Shown here: piece by piece, positions 17,265 through 26,194 of the stretch
Layout: the number at the start of each line of letters is the position of its first letter
How positions within the stretch are numbered: position 1 is the stretch's first letter
Source: Calothrix sp. PCC 7507
GTDB lineage: Bacteria > Cyanobacteriota > Cyanobacteriia > Cyanobacteriales > Nostocaceae
Direction of reading: 5' to 3'
DNA: 64,000 nt
Assembly: GCF_000316575.1 (NCBI RefSeq)
Contig: NC_019682.1
Span: 124,001 to 188,000 of the forward strand
Translations under genes and position numbers: made by a program
Notes under the pieces: model-generated
Databases searched by the model: none
What the model saw: the letters and a program-made list of their open reading frames with translations, nothing else
What the model was told of the DNA's origin: nothing

Positions 17265-17636
17265 TTACAGCCAATCTCGATAAGCTGAGATTTCATTCAC
17301 ACCAATTTCAAATGGCATTCCTTTACCAAAGGGCGGATAAACCCTGATTTTGGCATTACTAGTAAACCGTTCTAGCCGATTTCCTAATTGGGGAATATTG
17401 CTGACTATATGCCAATAAGAAACTATGTCAGGGCAGTCGATAATCAGCATTAAGGCAGTAGCATTACTGGTAAGATACCATTGACAATGAGCTAACAGTG
17501 CTTGGGTGATGCGATCGCACGATTGATAAAAGCATCTGCCAGTGGATTGTTCAAACTCTAGATGTAACATCCCATCCAGCTTTGTCACTTCTGCTGGAGG
17601 TAAATCATCTGGAGGAAGCAAGGGAAGTTTAGACAT
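17265..17636 (-). CDS. Conserved hypothetical protein, partner of LLM oxidoreductase
   Basis: 123 residues, soluble, mixed alpha/beta (LEFEQSTGRCFYQ, ATALMLIIDCPDIVSYWHIV), no recognised motif. Its start overlaps the end of the luciferase-like gene by eight bases, which suggests translational coupling and a shared pathway. Function unknown. Confidence 0.7.
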   Translation of the reverse strand: MSKLPLLPPDDLPPAEVTKLDGMLHLEFEQSTGRCFYQSCDRITQALLAHCQWYLTSNATALMLIIDCPDIVSYWHIVSNIPQLGNRLERFTSNAKIRVYPPFGKGMPFEIGVNEISAYRDWL

Positions 17637-18630
17637 AATTCCGCACCTCTTGGTTATAGCGCGTCAGACTGTCCAGGTTTTTTTGCACATCTAACGATGA
17701 GGGTTTGAGTGCTAATGTGCCTATATTTAGTTCATCCTGGAATTTTTTGATTTTGTCTCGACAAGTGACTACATCGCCGATAATTGAGTTTTCAATCAAA
17801 TAGTCTTCGTCAAAACAGATGTTTGTGCGATCAAATGGTTGCTGCTTGTGAGGACTCTTCTGCATTACTTGCGCGGAGTTGGCTTTCATTTTCAGGCTGA
17901 ATTTGCGGATGAAAGGCATTGCTTGACTCACTGCTTCATCATAGGTTCTCGCCGCAAAGAAGAAACGAGCCAGCACAAGTTTATCCACACCACTAGGATT
18001 TAACGCCCGATATTTGGTGACAGTATTTTTCAATCTCTCCAGAGAAAACGGTGGCCCCCCCATTAAGCCAAATCCATGTTTGGCGGCGAATTCTATCCCT
18101 TCACCATCACCAGTAGCTACGTAGACGGGGATAGATTTTTGTAGTGGTTTGGGGTAGATTGTCAGGCGATCGCATTGATAATACTGCCCGTTAAATGATA
18201 CATCGGTTTCATATAAAAGCTTCTGAATTAATGCGATCGCCTCTAGCATCTTGGCACGAGATTCACCCATCGGTGTCGCAAAATGCTTATTCTGATCGGG
18301 AAATGGCCCCCCTTTAGCCACCCCAAATAACAATCTACCGTTGCAGAGGTTATCTAAAGTAGCAATATCCTCCGCTACCCTAATTGGGTTATGAAACGGT
18401 AGCAACACCGCCGCCGTTCCCAATTGGATAGTTGAGGTTAACCCCGCCAAATGTGCCATCAACAGCAACATGGCGGGGCTAAGATTGGATTCACTAAAAT
18501 GATGCTCACTTACCCAAGCTTCTTCAAAGCCTAAAGTCTCCGCTTGCTTTACCAAGGTGACTTGTTCAAAGATGGCGCGGCGAGCATCTTGGTGGTGATT
18601 GTCGTAATTGCAGAAAAGTCCTGTTTTCAT
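17629..18630 (-). CDS. LLM-class (luciferase-like) flavin-dependent oxidoreductase
   Basis: 333 residues, TIM-barrel family. Family landmarks: an early AETLGFEEAWVSEHHF block, the LGTAAVLLPFHNPIRVAEDIATLD block, GRLLFGVAKGGP, and a ligand-side YVATGDGEGIEFAA. These enzymes use FMN or F420 to oxidise small substrates; the substrate here cannot be told. Sits between two small unknown genes in the same direction. Confidence 0.9.
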   Translation of the reverse strand: MKTGLFCNYDNHHQDARRAIFEQVTLVKQAETLGFEEAWVSEHHFSESNLSPAMLLLMAHLAGLTSTIQLGTAAVLLPFHNPIRVAEDIATLDNLCNGRLLFGVAKGGPFPDQNKHFATPMGESRAKMLEAIALIQKLLYETDVSFNGQYYQCDRLTIYPKPLQKSIPVYVATGDGEGIEFAAKHGFGLMGGPPFSLERLKNTVTKYRALNPSGVDKLVLARFFFAARTYDEAVSQAMPFIRKFSLKMKANSAQVMQKSPHKQQPFDRTNICFDEDYLIENSIIGDVVTCRDKIKKFQDELNIGTLALKPSSLDVQKNLDSLTRYNQEVRNYV

Positions 18631-18648
18631 TATTTGCCTTAGCTTTGC

Positions 18649-19020
18649 TTAGGTTGCAACCCACTGCAATTCCAGCCATAAACGTGGTTCACTCCGTTTG
18701 AGCTTTGACATAGGATCGCGTAATAGTCGCCTAGCATTCATGCAGACTACCTGAATTAGTCCCATATTATCTGCTACTTCTCGGAGTATTTCTTTGTGGG
18801 CTTGCACATAAGGAATCATTTCTTCCGAGCAATAAATTCCTATATATTGCAAACGTCTAGCTGGTCGTCCCCAAAAACAGGTGATCACTTTCACATAACA
18901 GCCATCAAGTAATTCTCCAACACTTGGATAGTAGTGATTGACGACTCTAATAAATTCTTTGGCTAGGATGTCTTCGGCAATCATAGCAATTGATATTTCT
19001 GTAGCGTTCATCACTATCAT
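18649..19020 (-). CDS. Conserved hypothetical protein
   Basis: 123 residues (or 120 from the ATG at 19011). Alternating strands and helices (VKVITCFWGRPARRLQYIGIYC), three cysteines, no membrane segment, no recognised family. It ends 18 bases before the LLM gene and probably belongs to the same operon. Confidence 0.65.
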   Translation of the reverse strand: MIVMNATEISIAMIAEDILAKEFIRVVNHYYPSVGELLDGCYVKVITCFWGRPARRLQYIGIYCSEEMIPYVQAHKEILREVADNMGLIQVVCMNARRLLRDPMSKLKRSEPRLWLELQWVAT

Positions 19021-19377
19021 AATATAACATAAAATTGTTATTTAAAGCTGACATTTGGTGTTAGTTATCAAGAAAAAATATTAAAGTTTATAGTTATATA
19101 ACAAGGTGCGCTATCCTACATTTCCTAGTTTGAAATACAAGTAGGGGAGCCACTGCGTTGGGCGGGTTTCCTGACTTGAGCGGACTGGCGTCAATTGGCG
19201 TTGGGGAATGCCCACCCTACTAATTAAAAGTAAAATGTAAAAATTTATATTCAACAAAAAAGAGGTGATATTTTTTTGCTATCACCTCCTCTCTACTAAA
19301 TATTTAAAATTGTGAATTCAAAATTGCTAGATTTAATTTTGACCCTTCGGCTATGCTCAGGGTAAAATTTTGAATTG
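19021..19377. other. Intergenic region with dispersed repeats
   Basis: Contains a GTTGGGGAATGCCCACCCTAC repeat core around 19200, a minus-strand terminator (separate entry) and CCCTTCGGCTATGCTCAGGG near 19342-19362, another dispersed motif. No gene seen. Confidence 0.6.
19256..19288 (-). terminator. Rho-independent terminator
   Basis: On the minus strand: GAGGTGATA, a 9-base loop, TATCACCTC, then TTTTTT. Nine perfect base pairs followed by a U-tract. It lies about 90 bases after the stop of the minus-strand gene at 19378 and should end that three-gene transcript. Confidence 0.75.
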
Positions 19378-19689
19378 TTATCGAGAATTACGCTCTGACA
19401 CTAAAACCTCGGCAACAAGTTGTGGTAAATCTATGAGGTCAACATATCCATCTGAACCACGGATAGGTGAGATAAATGTATAGTCAGGGTCACAAGCTCC
19501 AGTATCGTAGACTTGAATAAACCACCGATCAGGAAATCCAGCTACACCCAGTTCTACAATGTACCAACACTCACCAATAAGACGAGAATTAAAGATTGTA
19601 AACCACTCTCTGTCATATTCTGAGATATTCCAATCTACCATGAGAAATTCTAACGCTATTTGTCCAGCGTCAGTTGCTGTCAATAACAT
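19378..19689 (-). CDS. Hypothetical protein, last of a three-gene set
   Basis: 103 residues, acidic, beta-rich (CWYIVELGVAGFPDRWFIQVYD), no cysteine motif or membrane span. It starts three bases after the preceding gene and ends ahead of a clear terminator. Family not recognised. Confidence 0.65.
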   Translation of the reverse strand: MLLTATDAGQIALEFLMVDWNISEYDREWFTIFNSRLIGECWYIVELGVAGFPDRWFIQVYDTGACDPDYTFISPIRGSDGYVDLIDLPQLVAEVLVSERNSR

Positions 19690-19691
19690 TG

Positions 19692-19979
19692 TTACTCCTT
19701 CTCTGAAACTTCTGGAACTTCTAGTTCAGAATTGGTTGCTTCGAGTTCAGGGTATAGTCCCAGTTGCTTCGCTAATTCACGACCAATAAAAAACAAAAAC
19801 TGGGCACCATCTTGATTGCCTTCGTGTGCGAATACAGTTGCTACCTTTAACATGGCGTATACAAAACCAGAATCAATTAATTCTGGTTGTGATTCTAAAA
19901 TTTCTGGTTCTTGACCATTAGGACACCTGAGTAACTGGTCGATCAAATCAAAATATAAGAGTTGGCGTTCGTCTGTCAT
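19692..19979 (-). CDS. Hypothetical helical protein
   Basis: 95 residues from the ATG giving MTDERQLLYFDLIDQLL. A longer frame begins at 20045, but its extra 22 residues are encoded by STRR-like TTAACAGTTCACC text and are probably not translated. Helix-rich, with a block reading FAHEGNQDGAQFLFFIGREL reminiscent of one TPR hairpin, and an acidic tail. Function unknown. Confidence 0.65.
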   Translation of the reverse strand: MTDERQLLYFDLIDQLLRCPNGQEPEILESQPELIDSGFVYAMLKVATVFAHEGNQDGAQFLFFIGRELAKQLGLYPELEATNSELEVPEVSEKE

Positions 19980-20020
19980 GGTGTTTTGGTTGATTGTAAA
20001 TTGGTGAACTGTTAACTGAT

Positions 20021-20452
20021 TTATTGCTCTATACTTTGCCGCCACAGTCTTTCTAACATTTCAACTTGCTCTTGAAAAACTGCTGCACGATAAACAAGAT
20101 ATCTGTCATAAACAATAATTCCTACACCAAAAAAAATCGGGATCAGTAAAAAAAACCATTGCAGGATAATAGCAAGTTGATATTGTTCAACGACAGTGAG
20201 CTTTTGGTGATCAAGAGTATGCAAAGAATTTTCTATGTCAGCTTCTGGAGCTTGGGAGGTATTCATACCTTCATATTGGAGAGATAATGTGTCATCTTCG
20301 AGACAGATTTCGCTAACTCCACAAGCTAAACTCTGCGTTTTTACTAACTCTATGTGCCGTCCCCAAACTACACTAAATACTAGTATTGCTGGAGAAAGAA
20401 AGCACAAGGTTACTATACAAACTGTGAGAATATTTAAAAGCTTGACTTTCAT
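20021..20452 (-). CDS. Two-helix membrane protein, hypothetical
   Basis: 143 residues with transmembrane segments at about 8-30 (TVCIVTLCFLSPAILVFSVV) and 95-115 (WFFLLIPIFFGVGIIVYD), and a polar loop of about 60 residues with two cysteines between them. First gene of the three-gene minus-strand set. Not recognised. Confidence 0.7.
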   Translation of the reverse strand: MKVKLLNILTVCIVTLCFLSPAILVFSVVWGRHIELVKTQSLACGVSEICLEDDTLSLQYEGMNTSQAPEADIENSLHTLDHQKLTVVEQYQLAIILQWFFLLIPIFFGVGIIVYDRYLVYRAAVFQEQVEMLERLWRQSIEQ

Positions 20453-21409
20453 CTAGGTTCTCCCTGCCTAGGTAGTATGCACCCAGTAAGAAAATTCATT
20501 TTGCTATTAACCTAAGTAGTTGCATATTTCAACTTAGAAAATAGTCTTGATACTAAAATAGCTAGATAAACACTAATGTTAACTTTTAACTGTTTATAGC
20601 CTGAATGTTTTAGGGGGTTAAGAAGTCCCCCCTAGTTCACTAGGTTTGCACCTAGGAATTTTGGGGGGTAGAGGGGAATCTCTGCGTAAATCCTATACGT
20701 TTTATATCAGTTGCCCTTCGCAGTCAGGGTTTAACCTAACTAGATTAAGATTATTAAAGTTATTAGAGTTGTACTCAAAGCTTATAACTCCCATCCCATC
20801 AGTATTTCTAAAATTAGTTGGGGTATGGGTGCTAGTATTTTTAGGCTGATGCACTAGTGTTTATCAGGTAGGGTTCTAGTTTGTCTGCACTCAACCTCAA
20901 AGCTATACAGGCTGCTAGAAGGAGAGTTTTTTCTTTGCCTGATTTGCCAACTAAACTTGCACTCAAAAGCATTTCAATCGCTAATACTACATGAAGAGAT
21001 TCACAAAAGCAATTAAATTTTTCCCAATGAGATATTGTTCTCTATTAACTAAAAATTATTACAAACAAGGTTAAAATTTTGGCAACTTAACAATAATTTG
21101 TATATAAGGGTTTCAGGTATATATAGGATTAGTACTACAGGGCGGAAGTCAAAAGTCAAAGCCTTGATAATGTTGGGCTAACCTTCTGCTGTCGGAAACG
21201 CTACGTTCCTCAAACCAACATCCAATTTTTTTGCATCATTTTAGTAGTCCAAAAACTTTGGTGCGTTACGTACTCCGCCCTAACGCACCCTACTGATAAT
21301 ATGGGCTTTACGTTAAGTTGACACCAATGTACTACCTGTTCTCAATTAAATACTCAAAAGTTTATTGTTAGTAAGTAAATGTTTTGCGCCGAGTTTTAGG
21401 AGTTAATTA
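20453..21409. other. Long intergenic region upstream of cysK
   Basis: No convincing gene; the 67-codon plus-strand frame near 20646 has no RBS or recognisable sequence. The right half holds dispersed repeat fragments (GTGCGTTACG..CTAACGCACC near 21261-21290, AGTCAAAAGTCAAAG near 21148). AT-rich text near 21040-21120 may contain the cysK promoter. Confidence 0.55.
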
Positions 21410-22369
21410 ATGCGAATTGCTAAAGATGTAACAGAACTTATTGGACGAACCCCTTTAGTTCAACTCAACAAGATTCCCCAAGCTGAGGGAGCGGGAGCGA
21501 GGATAGTTGTCAAACTAGAAGGACACAACCCAGCGGCTTCTGTCAAAGACCGGATTGGGCTAAGTATGGTGTTGGCGGCGGAAGCGGAGGGTTTGATTGA
21601 GCCGGGGAAAACAATTTTAGTAGAGCCTACATCCGGTAATACAGGAATTGCTTTGGCGATGGTAGCAGCAGCGCGTGGCTACCGTTTGATTTTAACAATG
21701 CCCGAAACTATGAGCCAGGAACGACGGGCAATGCTCAGAGCCTACGGGGCGACTTTGGAGTTGACACCAGGAACAGAGGGGATGCGTGGGGCGATTCGCA
21801 AAGCCGAAGAAATTGTGGCGAAAACTCCCAATGCACTGATGTTGCAACAGTTCCGCAACCCAGCTAACCCCAAAATTCACCGGGAAACCACCGCTGAGGA
21901 AATTTGGGCAGATACAGACGGGGAAGTTGATATCTTGATTGCGGGAGTCGGTACTGGTGGGACAATTACAGGAATAGCGGAAGTACTGAAAAGTCGCAAG
22001 CCAGGTTTTCAAGCGATCGCAGTTGAACCCAGCAACAGTCCTGTATTATCTGGTGGGGAAGCTGGCCCCCATAAAATTCAAGGTATTGGCGCGGGATTTG
22101 TCCCAGATGTGCTGCGTCTGGAATTGATTGATGAAGTGATTCGCGTCAGCGACGATCAGGCGATCGCTTATGGACGGCGTTTAGCAAAAGAGGAAGGATT
22201 ATTATCTGGTATCTCCTCCGGTGCGGCTTTGTGTGCTGCGATTCAGGTAGCGAAACGCCCAGAAAATGCCGGAAAGCTAATTGTGATGATTCAGCCTTCC
22301 TTCGGTGAACGTTATCTCAGCACCCCGATGTTTCAAGATTTGACACTGGAAACTGTAGGGGCGAGGTAG
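21410..22369 (+). CDS. cysK: Cysteine synthase (O-acetylserine sulfhydrylase)
   Basis: 319 residues, PLP fold type II. PLP lysine in [11 protein letters not shown]; phosphate and substrate loops [10 protein letters not shown] and [19 protein letters not shown] near the C-terminus. It makes cysteine from O-acetylserine and sulfide. Stands alone, with TTTTAGGAG just before the ATG. Confidence 0.96.
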   Translation: MRIAKDVTELIGRTPLVQLNKIPQAEGAGARIVVKLEGHNPAASVKDRIGLSMVLAAEAEGLIEPGKTILVEPTSGNTGIALAMVAAARGYRLILTMPETMSQERRAMLRAYGATLELTPGTEGMRGAIRKAEEIVAKTPNALMLQQFRNPANPKIHRETTAEEIWADTDGEVDILIAGVGTGGTITGIAEVLKSRKPGFQAIAVEPSNSPVLSGGEAGPHKIQGIGAGFVPDVLRLELIDEVIRVSDDQAIAYGRRLAKEEGLLSGISSGAALCAAIQVAKRPENAGKLIVMIQPSFGERYLSTPMFQDLTLETVGAR

Positions 22370-22475
22370 ACACTGGTTAGGGGCACGGCATCCACAACCT
22401 CTTGCTGTCTCAAATTATCTGACTCGTGTTCAGTGGTTTCAACTTAAGCTACAAATGGCTTATTTGTTGGCTGAC

Positions 22476-22606
22476 ACACCCGCCTAGAAATGAATTTCTA
22501 GGCTAATAGGCAAAGTTTACTCAAGTAAACTGGGGATAAGTAATAATATTTAGTCATCTTCAGATGACTTTTGCTATGAGACTGGGAATTCATTCCTAGT
22601 CGGGCT
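22476..22606. repeat. Four-hairpin structured dispersed repeat
   Basis: Four consecutive hairpins: GCCTAGAAA/TTTCTAGGC (22482-22503, loop TGAA), AGTTTAC/GTAAACT (22514-22531, loop TCAA), AGTCATCT/AGATGACT (22552-22569) and GACTGGGAAT/ATTCCTAGTC (22580-22601, one mismatch). A short ACCCG/CGGGCT pair can close the set into a multibranched structure. It follows cysK by about 110 bp and has no ORF. Confidence 0.7.
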
Positions 22607-22619
22607 ATGGGTTTCGCGT

Positions 22620-22720
22620 TAAGTTGACACTAATGGGCAGTGCCGTGCCCCTACATTTGGCGATATAATTTTGTACCGCATCTGAATGGAGATCGCTATA
22701 ATACTGCTTGGTTAAGGATT
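22620..22720. repeat. Uninterrupted copy of the IS-target repeat
   Basis: GGCAGTGCCGTGCCCCTAC then ATTTGGCGATATAATTTTG and TACCGCATCTGAATG, the intact form of the repeat that is split at 15350-16720. A shorter relative (GGCAGTGCCGTGCCCCTACA) is at about 24077. Confidence 0.7.
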
Positions 22721-22806
22721 TAAAAAAATGCGATCGCTCCGCTTCGCTACACTTTAAAAGGAAAAAAGAACAAGCATAGAGGGAAAAAGAACTAAAGCAT
22801 AAAGCG

Positions 22807-23904
22807 CTACCGAAGAATCCTCCCAATGGCACAGACAACACGAAAACCAATATCGTAGTCAATGTAGACACGCTCCGCCCAATCGTAGAAGTAGCGGGAC
22901 GCGGAACGGCAGTCCTCAGGATTGTTGTTCCAGGAACCGCCCCGCAGCACGGCTCTTCCTTGTTTTTGATAAAGTTGATTATCATCAAACCACGCAATAC
23001 CAGTTGCTGGCGCTCCTTGATAACTGTTATGCCAAGTATCTTGACACCACTCCCAAACATTCCCGTGCATATCGTATAATCCAAAGCGGTTGGCAGGAAA
23101 ACTTCCTACTTCTGTTGTTTCTTGACGATATTTGCTCTTTGGCTCAGAAGCGTAAGTGTAATTGCCATTGTAGTTAGCCAACTCAGTTGTTATTGTCTCC
23201 CCAAAATGGAACGGCGTTGTTGTTCCAGCACGACAGGCGTATTCCCACTCTGCTTCACTCGGTAGGCGATATTGTTTGCTTGTATGTTTTGAGAGACGGG
23301 AGCAAAACTCAACTGCATCATACCAAGACACTTGGTCTACTGGTCGGTTGTCTCCTTTAAAATAGGATGGTTCGGGTTTCAGGTCACGGTTAACTCTGGG
23401 TAGTAACGCAACTGTTCTCCATTGCGCTTGGTTGATGGAATATTTACCCATGAAGAATGATTCAACCGTTACTTGATGTTGAGGTTTTTCGCTACCATAT
23501 CCTTCCCCTGCTGGTGAACCCATGAGAAATTTGCCACTGGGAATTGCAACCATTTCTAAAATGACACCATTGCCTAAGTCTTCTGTAAAATATTCAGCTT
23601 GACCTTTTTCTCGTCTAATTTCGTCACCTTTGGCATTTACCGTCACCACATCAAAGTTAAATTTTGGTACTTCGGGAGTTTTTGACCTCTCTCCCCTGGA
23701 GGAAGTAACAGGCTCAGGGGTCGGGGATGCTGAAGAAACTCCCTGTTTATTGGCAATTCTGATAAATGCTTCAATTACCTGCATATCTGACCCCCTACTG
23801 TTTGGGATTGGTGGTGGTAAAGCTGGGGGAAAAGGAGCAATGACTTTTAAATTTAAGCGTAAATAATTAGTACTTAAATATGGGGAGAAATTGGGCGATC
23901 GCAT
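22807..23904 (-). CDS. FGE/SUMF1-fold protein, probable DGR target
   Basis: Up to 365 residues. The region from about residue 108 on is a formylglycine-generating-enzyme-type domain: MVAIPSGKFLMGSP, RLPSEAEWEYACRAGTTTPF, GLYDMHGNVWEWCQD, RGGSWNN and GFRVVC. This C-type-lectin-like fold is a common carrier of variable regions in diversity-generating retroelements. From residue 312 the codons fit that (see variable-region entry). The first 40 residues are Pro-rich without a clear RBS; ATG at 23784 is preceded by AGGGGG and is a good alternative start (325 residues). No reverse transcriptase or template repeat is in the window. Confidence 0.85.
   Translation of the reverse strand: MRSPNFSPYLSTNYLRLNLKVIAPFPPALPPPIPNSRGSDMQVIEAFIRIANKQGVSSASPTPEPVTSSRGERSKTPEVPKFNFDVVTVNAKGDEIRREKGQAEYFTEDLGNGVILEMVAIPSGKFLMGSPAGEGYGSEKPQHQVTVESFFMGKYSINQAQWRTVALLPRVNRDLKPEPSYFKGDNRPVDQVSWYDAVEFCSRLSKHTSKQYRLPSEAEWEYACRAGTTTPFHFGETITTELANYNGNYTYASEPKSKYRQETTEVGSFPANRFGLYDMHGNVWEWCQDTWHNSYQGAPATGIAWFDDNQLYQKQGRAVLRGGSWNNNPEDCRSASRYFYDWAERVYIDYDIGFRVVCAIGRILR
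22849..22929 (-). other. Putative DGR variable region (VR)
   Basis: Between WNNNPEDCRSAS and GFRVVC the codons read TAC TTC TAC GAT, then GTC TAC ATT GAC TAC GAT ATT. Every residue-changing codon ends in C or T and is related to AAC or AAT by changes at the first two positions only, the pattern left by adenine-specific mutagenesis of a template made of Asn codons. The framework (RGGSWNNNP, CRSA, GFRVVC) is the usual conserved one. Confidence 0.7.
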
Positions 23905-24243
23905 TTTTTGAAAAAACAGAGTATAAACTTCAGTCCGTGCGTAAGTCCTGTAGCTGAAAAGATTCAGGGTTGAAAGCGAAAATGTTGGAGCGATCGCACT
24001 TAAGCAATGGTTTCAAAGTCGCGATCGTTTTTTCCCAAATAGCGGTTATCGTCTGAGTCCCATACACTCATCAGGTCACGGCAGTGCCGTGCCCCTACAC
24101 GCGACGATATAAACCATATCTATTTTGAGAACCATAGTTTTAAAAGTAGTGGGAGCATCTTGCTCCCATATTGCAGTAGCGGGCAAGATGCCCGCACTTC
24201 AAAATGAACGAGGCTTATTTAATTTTGATACGTAACTACGTTT
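23905..24243. other. Intergenic region with HIP1 sites and dispersed repeats
   Basis: Includes several GCGATCGC-type octamers, a partial copy of the GGCAGTGCCGTGCC repeat near 24075 and a GCATCTTGCTCCCA / GGGCAAGATGCCCGC motif near 24150-24200, which recurs near 52225. No gene seen. Confidence 0.55.
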
Positions 24244-24639
24244 TTAGACTGCTTTAAAAGTCTCATCTAATGCTTTTTCTGCCACAGCTTTTAAGCGACT
24301 GGCTCTGATTTTGCGGATGCGATCGCTATTACGCACACCACCCGCCATTTCATATTCACGGCTGTCTTTGCCGTATTTAATAGCCACCACCATCAGCATC
24401 TTCTCACAAAGCTGACCCAGGTTTTGTTCCATTTCTTCAATTTCAGTTTTAGAAGAATCAACTACAGATAAGGCAGTATTATAAACATCGATTTTGTTAC
24501 GTAACTGCTCAATTGACCCCATCAGTTTTTCCAGATTATAATCTTCATCAAATTTGATATCTGGAACAATAGATTTTAGTCCAGAAAATCTTAATTGAGC
24601 TTTTTCTAAAACGCGGGATGTTCTCTTTTGGCGAGCCAT
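24244..24639 (-). CDS. Helical hypothetical protein
   Basis: 131 residues, strongly helical and charged, with a basic N-terminus (MARQKRTSRVLEKAQ), a central acidic coiled-coil-like stretch (SKTEIEEMEQNLGQLCEKM) and a basic C-terminal element (RIRKIRASRLKAVAE). No signal or membrane span. Close to the probable DGR target, but I do not see the features of the Avd accessory protein. Function unknown. Confidence 0.65.
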   Translation of the reverse strand: MARQKRTSRVLEKAQLRFSGLKSIVPDIKFDEDYNLEKLMGSIEQLRNKIDVYNTALSVVDSSKTEIEEMEQNLGQLCEKMLMVVAIKYGKDSREYEMAGGVRNSDRIRKIRASRLKAVAEKALDETFKAV

Positions 24640-24816
24640 AAGGTTATTTTTTTAATATGCTTCCACAGCTAGCTTGCCCTAATTAAATGTTTTTTTGGTT
24701 CAGTGTAATTTACAATTTTTATCAGAGAATTTTCAGGTAATATCAGTAATTTCTCGGTATTTAATTGCAATAAACAATTAATACCTTTGGATTTCGTTTC
24801 TCAAATCACAACCATC

Positions 24817-25126
24817 ACGAGGGAGACTGCTACCGTCACGAGGGAAACCGCGATCGCCATGAGGGAGACTGCTACCGTCACGAAAGAGACCGCGATCGCC
24901 ATGAGGGAGACTGCTACCGTCACGAAAGAGACCGCGATCGCCATAAGGGAGACTGCTACCGTCACGAAGGAGACCGTGATCGCCATGAAGGAGACCGTGA
25001 TCGCCATGAAGGAGACCGCGATCGCCATGAGGGAGACCGCGATCGCCATGAGGGAGACCGCGATCGCCATGAGGGAGACTGCTACCACCACGAGGGAGAC
25101 CGCTACCGTCACGAAGGAGACCGCTT
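24817..25126. repeat. 21-bp tandem repeat with embedded HIP1 sites
   Basis: Fourteen full 21-bp units plus a partial one. Two unit types are mixed: one ends in GAGACCGCGATCGCC (containing HIP1), the other in GAGACTGCTACCGTC. Because 21 is a multiple of 3, reading frames stay open on both strands; the plus frame would give a heptad protein (RETATVT/KETAIAM units) starting from TTG at 24787. No good RBS is seen, so translation is doubtful. Confidence 0.85.
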
Positions 25127-25142
25127 AAACCCCGGTGGATGA

Positions 25143-25262
25143 AATTCGCGGCTACACAAACATAGACGCGAAGCGGCTTCCCGCAGGGTAGCCCACCTCC
25201 GTGGGCTAAGAGAGTTCAACCCGCGCAGGCGGGTTTTGTCTGTGTAGATGCGATTTCTAACC
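25143..25262. repeat. Second copy of the CGCGGCTACACA dispersed repeat
   Basis: ATTCGCGGCTACACAAAC on the left and TGTGTAGATGCGATTTCT on the right form the arms, with GC-rich hairpins between (CCCACCTCCGTGGG, CCCGCGCAGGCGGG). Related to the inner part of the 3787-3968 element. Confidence 0.65.
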
Positions 25263-25315
25263 ACCAATTTAACTGTTAACTGTTAACTGATTTAATGGTT
25301 ACAGCTAGCTTCTTT

Positions 25316-25786
25316 TTAATGGTGTCCCTTACAGCCACCTTTTTCATGGTGATGCTGATGACCACCGTGGGCGCAGTTTTGTAAATCCTGACCCATTAGG
25401 CTTTCGCTGACTTCCCGCAAGGATTCATCTACAGCCTGTAAGCCAATCCACGCATCAATTTTGGCGACATCAAAGCCGAAGTCGCGGCGATCGCCTACTT
25501 GCAATAAAGGACGGCGAATTAATAGAGGATCTTGCACCATCAGCGACAAAGCGGTTTGTGCATCTAATTTGGCTGGAACCACTTCACCCGATTTGATTCG
25601 TGGGGAACTGGGGTTAAACCATTCTGTCACGGGGCGATCGCCAAAAAATGAGCGCAGATTTTCCACTGTCCAAGGTTCTGTTAATAAGCTTTGTGCTACT
25701 ACCTCATGTCCCGCCGCTGTTAGCAAAACTTTTTGCTTTGTACCACCTTTACAGCCGGGTTTTTCATAGAAAACTACTCTAGCCAT
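25316..25786 (-). CDS. ArsC/Spx-like nitrogenase-associated protein
   Basis: 156 residues. The thioredoxin-like ArsC fold begins VVFYEKPGCKGGTKQKVLL, with a single Cys in place of a CxxC pair; FFGDRPVTEWFN and LIRRPLLQVGDRRDFGFD are typical of the nitrogenase-associated ArsC-like family (NifO-type). The C-terminus is unusual: a His/Cys-rich tail (CAHGGHQHHHEKGGCKGHH) likely to bind metal. Location near cnfR and the nif-type ferredoxin fits a diazotrophy role. Substrate unknown. Confidence 0.8.
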   Translation of the reverse strand: MARVVFYEKPGCKGGTKQKVLLTAAGHEVVAQSLLTEPWTVENLRSFFGDRPVTEWFNPSSPRIKSGEVVPAKLDAQTALSLMVQDPLLIRRPLLQVGDRRDFGFDVAKIDAWIGLQAVDESLREVSESLMGQDLQNCAHGGHQHHHEKGGCKGHH

Positions 25787-26194
25787 TGTGATATCTCCTA
25801 ATCAGTTATCAGTTAACAGTTAACAGTTACTTGTACTGAGCTTGTCCTGAGCGTAGTCGAAGGGCGCAGTCGAAGTATCAATCTATTCACTGTTAAGCAA
25901 TGAGATGTTTTACTAGACTATGTGCAAAAGTCTAATTTTGTTGAATATTTAACCGCCGACACACGCAGATAACCGCTGATGATTTGTTTAGATCAACCGC
26001 GTTTGCATAGGTCTTTATTATCTAATAATAATACTTTTAGCAGAAGGATGGTTAATATAAAAATCCGGCTTTATTTTTGAACAAAATTAGGTATTTGTAG
26101 GGTGCGTTAGCGATAGCGTAACGCACCATTTTTAAGGATTTGATGCCGTACTCTCGCTGCTAACACACCCTACATAGATAATAATTGTTAACTG
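25787..26194. other. Intergenic region with STRR and dispersed repeats
   Basis: Begins with TAATCAGTTATCAGTTAACAG STRR text, then TGTACTGAGCTTGTCCTGAGC and related motif GTAGTCGAAGGG, and later GGGTGCGTTAGCGATAGCG with the inverted GTAACGCACC (about 26100-26127). No gene seen. Confidence 0.6.

Noticed and set aside
20646-20849. 67-codon plus-strand frame
   Set aside because: No RBS and no protein-like pattern; the gap upstream of cysK looks non-coding.
22605-23084. Minus-strand 159-codon frame overlapping the FGE-fold gene
   Set aside because: It is the shadow of the FGE coding sequence in another frame and reads into a dispersed repeat.
24244-24639. Helical protein as a DGR accessory (Avd) partner of the FGE-fold gene
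   Set aside because: Size and helicity fit loosely, but charge pattern and motifs do not resemble Avd, and no reverse transcriptase is nearby.
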